Source: a virus
Strand: one strand, 5' to 3'
IMG/VR virus record: IMGVR_UViG_3300025889_015384
Location: 1 to 40,227 of that record
Length of the DNA: 40,227 bases
Part shown: in pieces, positions 24,808 to 31,169 of the stretch
How the letters are laid out: every line of letters starts with the position of its first letter
Numbering within the stretch: the stretch's first letter is position 1
Translations under genes and position numbers: made by a program
Notes under the pieces: model-generated
The model's input: only the letters and a program-made list of their open reading frames with translations
Told to the model about the DNA's origin: nothing
The model's database searches: none

Positions 24808-24841
24808 ATCTATAAACATTTTAAAATTAATAAAGGAAAAC

Positions 24842-26698
24842 ATGGAAATTTCAAACAAAATTCTTTCAGACATTACAGTGTATATGAAATATGCAAAGTA
24901 TTTGCCTGAATTAAGTCGCAGGGAAACATGGGACGAACTAGTTACTCGTAACAAAAACATGCACATCAAAAAGTATCCGCAGTTAACAGACGAAATTGAG
25001 TCAGCGTATAAATTTGTGTATGATAAAAAAGTGCTCCCATCAATGCGAAGTTTACAGTTTGGAGGTAAGCCTATTGAAATTTCACCTAATCGAATTTACA
25101 ATTGTGCGTATCTTCCTATTGATGATTACCGGGCGTTTGGCGAAACCATGTTTTTATTATTGGGTGGAACAGGTGTAGGATACTCAGTTCAAAGACATCA
25201 TGTAGAAAAATTGCCAGAAATCAGAAAGCCGAATCAAAAAAGAACACGCAGATTTTTAATTGCAGATTCAATTGAAGGATGGGCTGATGCGGTAAAAGCA
25301 TTAACAAAAAGCTATTTTACTGGTGGATCTAAACTTAAATTCGATTTCTCAGACATTCGTCCAAAAGGAGCAAGATTAATTACTTCCGGAGGTAAAGCAC
25401 CAGGACCTCAACCTTTAAAGGAATGTTTGATCAAAGTTCAAGGAATTTTAGATTCAAAAGAAGATGGTGAAAAATTACAACCAATTGAAGTGCATGACAT
25501 TGTGTGTCATATTGCAGACGCAGTTTTAGCCGGCGGTATTCGACGAGCAGCTTTAATCTCGCTATTCTCAGCAGACGATGAAGAAATGATTGCATGCAAA
25601 TCAGGTGCATGGTGGGAAACAAACCCACAACGAGGTCGAGCTAATAACTCTGCAGCATTGATGCGTCACAAATTAACAAAAGACTTTTTCTTGGATTTGT
25701 GGAAACGTGTTGAATTGTCTGGAGCTGGTGAGCCTGGTATCTATCTAACAAATGATAAAGATTGGGGAACTAACCCTTGCTGTGAAATTGCACTAAGACC
25801 ATTCCAATTCTGTAACTTATGTGAAGTAAATGCATCGGATATTGAATCGCAAGATGATTTTGAATCTAGAGTGCGCGCAGCTGCATTTATAGGTACCTTA
25901 CAAGCAGGATATACAGAATTTCATTATCTGAGACCAGTATGGCAAAGAACCACTGAAAAGGATGCTTTAATTGGTGTATCCATGACAGGAATTGGCTCTG
26001 GTACAGTTTTAGGATATGACATGAAAGCTGCAGCTGCTGTTGTAAAAACTGAAAATGAGCGAGTTGCAAAATTGTTAGGAATCAATGAGTCAGCAAGAAC
26101 AACCACAGTAAAACCTGCGGGAACAACGTCATTAGCATTAGGAACAAGTTCTGGAATTCATGCTTGGCACAATGATTATTATATCAGACGAGTTCGTGTT
26201 GGTAAGAATGAAGCAATATACACATACTTGGCAGAAAATCATCCTGCACTGGTAGAAGATGAGTATTTCAGACCACACGATACTGCAGTAATATCAATTC
26301 CACAAAAAGCACCAGCTGGAGCAATCATGAGAACCGAATCTCCATTCCAACTTCTAGACCGAATCAAGAAAGTGCATTTGGAGTGGGTGAAGCCAGGACA
26401 CCGAACCGGAAATAACACACACAATGTTTCTGCGACTGTATCTTTAAAAGAAGATGAATGGGAATTGGCAGGAGAATGGATGTGGGAAAACAGAGAGCAT
26501 TACAATGGGTTGTCAGTTCTACCTTATGATGGAGGTAGTTACACTCAAGCTCCATTTGAGGATTGTACGGAAGAAACTTACAATGAAATGATGAAATCAT
26601 TAACGGATATTGATTTAACGAAAGTCGTTGAATTAGATGATAATACGGATCTATCAGGCGAGTTAGCTTGTGCTGGTGGTGCGTGTGAAATAAAATAA
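24842..26698 (+). CDS. nrdJ: Class II (B12-dependent) ribonucleotide reductase, monomeric type
   Basis: This 618-residue enzyme reduces ribonucleotides to deoxyribonucleotides using adenosylcobalamin. VLPSMRSLQFGGKPIE (about 63-78), RIYNCAYLPIDDYRAFGE and LLLGGTGVGYSVQ match the monomeric triphosphate reductase type. The active-site segment NPCCEIALRPFQFCNLCEVN (about 311-330) holds the thiyl cysteine and NPCxE glutamate. The C terminus CAGGACEIK has the shuttle cysteine pair reduced by thioredoxin. A phage thioredoxin is encoded at 30364. An AAAGGA site precedes the ATG. There is no class I small subunit in the window. Confidence 0.93.
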   Translation: MEISNKILSDITVYMKYAKYLPELSRRETWDELVTRNKNMHIKKYPQLTDEIESAYKFVYDKKVLPSMRSLQFGGKPIEISPNRIYNCAYLPIDDYRAFGETMFLLLGGTGVGYSVQRHHVEKLPEIRKPNQKRTRRFLIADSIEGWADAVKALTKSYFTGGSKLKFDFSDIRPKGARLITSGGKAPGPQPLKECLIKVQGILDSKEDGEKLQPIEVHDIVCHIADAVLAGGIRRAALISLFSADDEEMIACKSGAWWETNPQRGRANNSAALMRHKLTKDFFLDLWKRVELSGAGEPGIYLTNDKDWGTNPCCEIALRPFQFCNLCEVNASDIESQDDFESRVRAAAFIGTLQAGYTEFHYLRPVWQRTTEKDALIGVSMTGIGSGTVLGYDMKAAAAVVKTENERVAKLLGINESARTTTVKPAGTTSLALGTSSGIHAWHNDYYIRRVRVGKNEAIYTYLAENHPALVEDEYFRPHDTAVISIPQKAPAGAIMRTESPFQLLDRIKKVHLEWVKPGHRTGNNTHNVSATVSLKEDEWELAGEWMWENREHYNGLSVLPYDGGSYTQAPFEDCTEETYNEMMKSLTDIDLTKVVELDDNTDLSGELACAGGACEIK

Positions 26699-26723
26699 TT
26701 ATTAACCAAAAACAGAAGTAACC

Positions 26724-26891
26724 ATGAACAAACAAGAGTTATTTGAATCGATGTCAGAGTATTGGAATGAGTTTACAGCCCAACATCATGGCACAACGAA
26801 AAAGTCACAACAATCAGCCCGTAAAGCTATTGGTGAACTTAAAAAGCTAGTTACAGAATATAGAAAAGCATCTGTAGAAGAAAGCAAGTAA
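26724..26891 (+). CDS. Bacteroidota-type histone H1-like DNA-binding protein
   Basis: This 55-residue lysine-rich protein, MNKQELFESMSEYWNEF... then SARKAIGELKKLVTEYRKAS and VEESK, matches the small H1-like proteins of Bacteroidota, which have an acidic N-terminal helix and a basic RARK-x-LxEIxKLxKEFRK-x-S helix. It would bind or compact DNA. The stop codon is followed directly by the next ATG. It is evidence for host lineage and possibly for host chromatin or phage DNA packing functions. Confidence 0.7.
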   Translation: MNKQELFESMSEYWNEFTAQHHGTTKKSQQSARKAIGELKKLVTEYRKASVEESK

Positions 26892-27113
26892 ATGATAAGA
26901 AATTTGGGAACAGATTGGATTTATCAACAGTACGTGAGGGAGTTTGGAAACAAGCTCCTTCCTACTGATTTTTATTATGATGAACTAGGTCGCAGAGTGA
27001 TGACTGAAACATATCATATACGTAGAGGAACATGTTGCGGTAATGGTTGTAAACATTGTCCGTATGAACCTGCACATGAAAAGGGAAATACTACGTTGAA
27101 AGATATTTATTAA
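26892..27113 (+). CDS. Small CCGNGC-HCPY cysteine protein (DUF5522-like)
   Basis: This 73-residue protein has TETYHIRRGTCCGNGCKHCPYE (C48, C49, C53, C56 approximately), a four-cysteine metal-binding pattern found in short Bacteroidota proteins annotated as DUF5522. The biochemical role of that family is unknown. It begins directly after the H1-like gene stop. Its last codons (LKDIY) fall within the 38-bp repeat that recurs after the next gene. Confidence 0.7.
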   Translation: MIRNLGTDWIYQQYVREFGNKLLPTDFYYDELGRRVMTETYHIRRGTCCGNGCKHCPYEPAHEKGNTTLKDIY

Positions 27114-27126
27114 TATGATACGATTA
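27089..27126 (+). repeat. 38-bp direct repeat, left copy
   Basis: The repeat starts TACTACGTTGAAAGATATTT and ends ATGATACGATTA. It covers the end of the cysteine-protein gene and the first four codons (M-I-R-L) of the GNAT gene. The right copy (27494-27531) is identical over all 38 bases. Confidence 0.95.
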
Positions 27127-27492
27127 CAAGATATATTATTCGACGACAATTCTAATATTTCGTTTGCTATAAAAACAACAAACAATGTAGACTATGTAAT
27201 ATATGCAAAAGTTAACAACAATATCGTAGGAGAATTGCATTTTATTAAAAGCAAATTTAAGCCAGTACTAAAAGGAACATCTGTTTCTGTAGATCCTAAT
27301 TATCAACGAAAAGGTATTGCATCAGCAATGTATGAGTTTGCAGAAAAAGAATTAGGTTTAAAATTTATAAAAAGTGATGATGCTTTAACTGCTGACGGCA
27401 AACTACTTTGGAATAATCCTAATCGAAAATTTGGAATTACAACAAAATATGATTTTACTGGTATAGATACGCCAGGTGATCCTACAATGTAA
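27115..27492 (+). CDS. GNAT-family acetyltransferase
   Basis: This 125-residue protein has the acetyl-CoA-binding motif SVDPNYQRKGIASAMYEFA (about 58-76) of GNAT enzymes, followed by KELGLKF and LWNNPNRKFG. The substrate is unknown. The N terminus MIRLQDILFDD resembles N-terminal head-targeting segments of phage internal proteins. The gene lies exactly between two identical 38-bp repeats, so one recombination event would delete it and join the next gene to the same leader. Confidence 0.75.
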   Translation: MIRLQDILFDDNSNISFAIKTTNNVDYVIYAKVNNNIVGELHFIKSKFKPVLKGTSVSVDPNYQRKGIASAMYEFAEKELGLKFIKSDDALTADGKLLWNNPNRKFGITTKYDFTGIDTPGDPTM

Positions 27493-27493
27493 T

Positions 27494-27531
27494 TACTACG
27501 TTGAAAGATATTTATTAATATGATACGATTA
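27494..27531 (+). repeat. 38-bp direct repeat, right copy
   Basis: This copy is identical to 27089-27126. Here the LKDIY-stop portion is no longer part of a gene, so the copy was created by duplication; it supplies the leader and the M-I-R-L codons of the next gene. Confidence 0.95.
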
Positions 27532-27936
27532 AAATCATTACTCGAAAATAATTATTATCCAAGCTTAGTATATCATTTCACAACAGCTCCGGGCCTAGTA
27601 GGCATCATAAATTCCAATAAATTAAAATCCGCAATGGGTAAATACGTGTCTTTTACAGACGATGAAAATTTATGGGCTTTTCAAGAATTTGAATCTGGCG
27701 ATGAAATTGGAGTTAGATTAGAATTTGGTAGTGATGATTTACCTCCATTATCACCTTATATATACCAAGGAGCACCAGGCGAAACATTTGAACATGAACA
27801 AGAATGGGTTTCAAAGTCTGGAGATATAATGAATATCGAAAATATCATAGTAGATATTACAGCACTCGAGTTTACAAAAACATATTTACGAGAAAATTTA
27901 CCAGGACATATATTTTCGTGGATTAAGTTTATATAA
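27520..27936 (+). CDS. ADP-ribosyltransferase-like phage protein
   Basis: In this 138-residue protein VYHFTTAPGLVGIINSNKL (about 17-35), YVSFTDDENLW (about 42-52) and FEHEQEWVS (about 91-99) form an H...YxSxT...E series like the ART/DarT/KptA fold, followed by IMNIENIIVDI. Similar phage proteins have HyT...iSfTRd...EaEEr patterns. Function is unproven: NAD-dependent modification of host or DNA, or a degraded relative. The N terminus MIRLKSLLENN again resembles a head-targeting propeptide, and T4 packages the ART Alt in its head. Confidence 0.55.
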   Translation: MIRLKSLLENNYYPSLVYHFTTAPGLVGIINSNKLKSAMGKYVSFTDDENLWAFQEFESGDEIGVRLEFGSDDLPPLSPYIYQGAPGETFEHEQEWVSKSGDIMNIENIIVDITALEFTKTYLRENLPGHIFSWIKFI

Positions 27937-27940
27937 AAAC

Positions 27941-27969
27941 TTTGAATTCAAAATAATTTATCTTATTAT
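27941..27969 (+). promoter_or_regulatory. Sigma70-like promoter of the FolE-QueD-QueE operon
   Basis: TTTGAA (27941-27946), a 17-base spacer and TATTAT (27964-27969) lie in the gap before FolE. The -35 sits in a perfect palindrome TTTGAATTCAAA. Confidence 0.6.
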
Positions 27970-27994
27970 AAAGATAATAAATAGAACAAGTTAT

Positions 27995-28702
27995 ATGACA
28001 GATACTCAAAGAAAAAATCTAGAATTAGTACAGGCTGGTTTTGCGAACGGCATCTCGAGACATTTAGCAAACAAACAGGCAATGCACGGGCCAAATGCTC
28101 GGTTAACTGACGAAGAAAAACAAGAAATTATTGATGACGCAGCATTTCATTATGCAAAGTTTTTAATAGCATTAGGCGTAGACTTCCGAGAAGATCCTAA
28201 TTCTGCCGATACTCCACGTCGTGTAGCAAAAGCATATGTAAATGATTTATGGCGTGGACGATATGAGCCAATGTCAGATATCACTTCATTTCCGAGCGAT
28301 GGTTATGACGGAATTGTTTTCGAAGGAGGTATTCCATTAACATCGATGTGTAGTCATCATCATCAAACTATTGGCGGACTCGTGCATATTGCATATATTC
28401 CAGAAGAAAATGGTAATGTAGTTGGACTAAGTAAATTGAATCGTGTAGTTGAACATTTTGGAAGGCGAGGTGCTATTCAAGAACAATTAACTGTCGCAAT
28501 TCATCATGCAGTTAATGAACTTATTACGGATAACAAAGGAGTTGCTGTGATGATTGAAGCTACCCACAATTGCGTGTCATGTCGTGGTGTTAAGCATCAA
28601 GGAGCATCGATGAAAACTGCGAAACTATCCGGAGCATTTTTAGATGATGGCAACGCTCGATCAGAATTTTATCAATTTATAAAAGGTTATACAAATGTCT
28701 AA
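27995..28702 (+). CDS. folE: GTP cyclohydrolase I
   Basis: This 235-residue enzyme converts GTP to dihydroneopterin triphosphate, the first step toward 7-deazaguanines and pterins. MCSHHHQTIGG (about 118-128) gives the zinc Cys119 and His122 region, VGLSKLNRVVEHFGRR is the conserved helix, and HNCVSCRGVKHQGA (about 191-204) gives the second zinc cysteine. The length is close to bacterial FolE. It heads a tight operon with queD, an unknown gene and queE, overlapping queD by 8 bases, which points to deazaguanine rather than folate synthesis. Confidence 0.95.
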   Translation: MTDTQRKNLELVQAGFANGISRHLANKQAMHGPNARLTDEEKQEIIDDAAFHYAKFLIALGVDFREDPNSADTPRRVAKAYVNDLWRGRYEPMSDITSFPSDGYDGIVFEGGIPLTSMCSHHHQTIGGLVHIAYIPEENGNVVGLSKLNRVVEHFGRRGAIQEQLTVAIHHAVNELITDNKGVAVMIEATHNCVSCRGVKHQGASMKTAKLSGAFLDDGNARSEFYQFIKGYTNV

Positions 28703-29162
28703 ATTTCAATCAACAAAACTATTTGATGGATTCAGCACAGTGTTTCGTCAATGGCAAGCAGAAGGAACACATTGTAGGTTTTTGCATGGTTATGCAATAG
28801 AATTCAAAGTTACATTCGAAGGCGAATTAGATCATCGCAATTGGGTATGGGACTTCGGCGGAATGAAAAGAGCTAACACGAAGATTGATGGAATGTCTGC
28901 TAAAGAGTGGATGGACTATATGTTCGATCACACAGTTGTACTAGCAAAGGACGATCCGGAAAAGATATTCTTCGAAAACTTAGATGCAAAAGGAGCTATT
29001 CAATTACGATTAATGGATGGACCGGTAGGTGCCGAAAGGTTTGCTGAGTTTATATATAACAAGCTCAATAAGTTTGTGCAAGAAGAGACAGATGGTAGAG
29101 TGAGAGTTGCACAAGTAGAGTTTTTTGAGAACAGAAAAAATACAGCAATTTATGAAGAATAA
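28695..29162 (+). CDS. queD: QueD-like 6-carboxytetrahydropterin synthase (altered zinc ligands)
   Basis: This 155-residue T-fold protein would convert dihydroneopterin triphosphate to 6-carboxytetrahydropterin. HCRFLHGYAIEF (about 26-37) is the QueD C-xx-LHGH motif with the last His changed to Tyr, and the first zinc His (F-S-x-x-H) is Phe in FSTVFRQW. NWVWDFGGMKR and FDHTVVL keep the other conserved positions. I recall this variant in other phages, so it may be functional with a modified metal site. It overlaps folE by 8 bases. Confidence 0.85.
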   Translation: MSKFQSTKLFDGFSTVFRQWQAEGTHCRFLHGYAIEFKVTFEGELDHRNWVWDFGGMKRANTKIDGMSAKEWMDYMFDHTVVLAKDDPEKIFFENLDAKGAIQLRLMDGPVGAERFAEFIYNKLNKFVQEETDGRVRVAQVEFFENRKNTAIYEE

Positions 29163-29526
29163 TGAATCATTCATGTCCTTGTATGAGCATCGTGGCAATG
29201 CATCAAAACAATCTGGACTAGGACGACAAGTATTTAATGCAGCAAAAGAACAAGGTGTTGAAATCGTATACAGAGAACTACCACTCGAACTGCATCGAGA
29301 TGAATATAAAGGTGTGGCAACCTATCCGAAAGCTTTTCTAGATGAATATTTTGGAATTGTTACTGATACAGAACATCAACAGACATTGCAATCCCTCATA
29401 GAAATCAAAGAAAAAATAAAAGATTTGACATTGCAAATGGATGATATTATAAATAAATTAGGAATCAATGATACCAATAGTTATGAGCGAAATGATGAAT
29501 CAGAAGAAGACGACCTCCCATTCTAA
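29152..29526 (+). CDS. Unknown protein with an SSB-like acidic C-terminal tip
   Basis: The start at 29152 overlaps queD by 11 bases; a TTG 27 bases upstream is possible. The 124-residue protein has a conserved-looking domain (FMSLYEHRGNASKQSGLGR, then YPKAFLDEYF), a coiled coil (about 75-105) and the ending ESEEDDLPF, nearly the DDDIPF tip by which bacterial SSB recruits repair and replication proteins. It could compete for SSB partners or be recruited like SSB. The role is unknown. Confidence 0.65.
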   Translation: MKNNESFMSLYEHRGNASKQSGLGRQVFNAAKEQGVEIVYRELPLELHRDEYKGVATYPKAFLDEYFGIVTDTEHQQTLQSLIEIKEKIKDLTLQMDDIINKLGINDTNSYERNDESEEDDLPF

Positions 29527-30298
29527 AATAAAAAAATTAGAAGATTATGATAAAGTATTACCAGTAGTAGAAGTATATCCGTGTGTGCAATCAGAAGGTA
29601 GTCGACAAGGTAAACCTACCATTGCAATCAGAACGACCGGCTGCACACACAGATGTTTCTTTGGTGAAGGAGGTTGGTGTGACTCATGGTACACTTCAAT
29701 TCATCCAGATAAAGGAACATTTACATTCAATGACATTATTCGAATGTACGATGATCATCCTTATATCAAAGAAATGATGTTAACAGGCGGATCTCCTACA
29801 ATGCATGCATCTCTGGTTAACGAGCTAGTTAATTTTGCATCAACTCGAGGTATCGTGGTAACAATTGAAACAGAAGGCAGTCACTTTATTGAAACAGATT
29901 TGCCTATAGATTTAATTTCGTTGTCTCCTAAATTTTCCAATTCGGTACCGAAACTAGGAGAACTAACACCTGCAGGCAAAACTACGGATCAACGAATGAT
30001 TGATCAACACAATAAATTTAGGTTGAATCATGAAGCAATCAAGCAGACACTTAAATATCATTATGATTATCATTATAAACCTGTTTGGGATGGCACTGAA
30101 TATAATTTAGAGGAAATAGAAGAATTCAGAGTGTTACACAATATTCCAAAATCGAAAACTTGGATTATGCCAGCTGGAGATAACAGAGAAGAATTAATCA
30201 AGATGTATCCTAAAACAATTGAAATGTGCACCAAGCACGGATATAATTTTACAGGAAGAGAACATATCATTGCATACAATACGGAGAGAGGAGTATAA
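29468..30298 (+). CDS. queE: QueE-like 7-carboxy-7-deazaguanine synthase (radical SAM)
   Basis: This 276-residue enzyme makes 7-carboxy-7-deazaguanine from carboxytetrahydropterin. VYPCVQSEGSRQGKPTIAIR then TTGCTHRCFFGEGGWCDSWY shows the radical SAM cluster as CX3CX7C, a variant of the usual CX3CX2C with an insertion. MLTGGSPTMH is the SAM-binding GGEP-like motif, and VVTIETEGSHF and LSLSPKFSNS follow. The start is taken at 29468 (AGGA 4 bases upstream), overlapping the previous gene by 59 bases; ATGs at 29483 and 29492 are alternatives. Confidence 0.9.
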   Translation: MIPIVMSEMMNQKKTTSHSKIKKLEDYDKVLPVVEVYPCVQSEGSRQGKPTIAIRTTGCTHRCFFGEGGWCDSWYTSIHPDKGTFTFNDIIRMYDDHPYIKEMMLTGGSPTMHASLVNELVNFASTRGIVVTIETEGSHFIETDLPIDLISLSPKFSNSVPKLGELTPAGKTTDQRMIDQHNKFRLNHEAIKQTLKYHYDYHYKPVWDGTEYNLEEIEEFRVLHNIPKSKTWIMPAGDNREELIKMYPKTIEMCTKHGYNFTGREHIIAYNTERGV

Positions 30299-30328
30299 TT
30301 ATATATGGAATACACGGTTACTACTACA

Positions 30329-30357
30329 TTTGGAGATATTAACATAAATTATATAAT
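30329..30357 (+). promoter_or_regulatory. Sigma70-like promoter ahead of thioredoxin
   Basis: TTTGGA (30329-30334), a 17-base spacer and a perfect TATAAT (30352-30357) end 6 bases before the thioredoxin ATG. If this is the start signal, the transcript leader is very short. Confidence 0.6.
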
Positions 30358-30363
30358 TACACG

Positions 30364-30612
30364 ATGAAACAATTCTTATACTTTAGTGCAACATGGTGTG
30401 GACCATGCAAACAATATAAATCAACTCTTTTACAATTAGGACCAGACATCAACATTAAACATTACGATGTTAATCAGTATCCGCAAGAAACTGAACGATA
30501 TGCAATAAAAAATGTTCCGACAATGATTCTGGAAGTAAATGGGCAAGAAAAAGTCAGAATGGTTGGAGTAAAATCAGCTTCCGAATTAACAGAAATATAC
30601 AATAAGTATTAA
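30364..30612 (+). CDS. Thioredoxin/glutaredoxin-like reductant
   Basis: This 82-residue protein with the redox site ATWCGPCKQY (C12, C15) and the cis-proline NVPTMILE. It is shorter than standard thioredoxin, closer to T4 NrdC. It probably reduces the C-terminal cysteines of the class II ribonucleotide reductase encoded at 24842. It starts a unit with the co-chaperonin. Confidence 0.9.
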   Translation: MKQFLYFSATWCGPCKQYKSTLLQLGPDINIKHYDVNQYPQETERYAIKNVPTMILEVNGQEKVRMVGVKSASELTEIYNKY

Positions 30613-30628
30613 TATAAACAAAAAGGTT

Positions 30629-30928
30629 ATGAATATGAAACCATATGGTGATTTAGTTCTACTAAAAGAACGAGAACAAGTTAAAAAATCTAGCACAATT
30701 ATTATGTTACCTGGTGCTGATGGAGATTATGTATACGCAGATGTAGTCAAAGTAGGTCCTGGATTATACACTCATAACGGGGTGAAGATTCCAATGACAG
30801 TTCAACCAGGCGACACTGTTATGCTTCACAAAAGCAATGCTGGTGATCAGAAAAAAGTTATGCTCGAAGAAGTAGAGTATTTGTTGATCAGAGAATCCGA
30901 AGTGCTAATGATTTCTGAACCTGCATAG
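30629..30928 (+). CDS. GroES-like co-chaperonin (functional counterpart of T4 gp31)
   Basis: This 99-residue protein has the GroES plan: MKPYGDLVLLKERE at the start, a mobile-loop region SSTIIMLPG (about 21-29), YADVVKVGPGLYTHNG, GDTVMLHKSNAG and EEVEYLLIRESEVLMI at the end. Co-chaperonins cap GroEL; phage versions such as T4 gp31 help fold the capsid protein. An AAAAGG site precedes the start. MNM allows two starts six bases apart. Confidence 0.88.
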   Translation: MNMKPYGDLVLLKEREQVKKSSTIIMLPGADGDYVYADVVKVGPGLYTHNGVKIPMTVQPGDTVMLHKSNAGDQKKVMLEEVEYLLIRESEVLMISEPA

Positions 30929-30929
30929 A

Positions 30930-31169
30930 ATGTGGATAGAAATATTAGGATGGGTTAGCACGGTATTAGTACTGATAGGATTCGTTTTTAATTCCTGCCA
31001 GAGACTAATACCTGCAATTACAACATGGATAATCGGAGACATAGGTTGGATTACGTATGATATTTTCATACATAATTATAGTCATATGTTTCTTAGTTTT
31101 ATAATCATAGCAATCAACATATACGGAATATATAATGTATCAAAACATCGCATACCACAAAAAGACTAA
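30930..31169 (+). CDS. Small three-helix membrane protein
   Basis: This 79-residue protein has three hydrophobic spans (about 3-20 ILGWVSTVLVLIGFVF, 26-47 LIPAITTWIIGDIGWITYDI and 51-70 SHMFLSFIIIAINIYGIY) with GDIGW in the middle, recalling PQ-loop/PnuC-like small transporters or YgjV-type proteins. The function in phage is unknown. It overlaps the polymerase gene by 35 bases. Confidence 0.65.
   Translation: MWIEILGWVSTVLVLIGFVFNSCQRLIPAITTWIIGDIGWITYDIFIHNYSHMFLSFIIIAINIYGIYNVSKHRIPQKD

Noticed and set aside
30305-30367. Twenty-codon open frame before thioredoxin
   Set aside because: It covers the likely promoter (TTTGGA-N17-TATAAT), has no family resemblance and is short enough to be chance.
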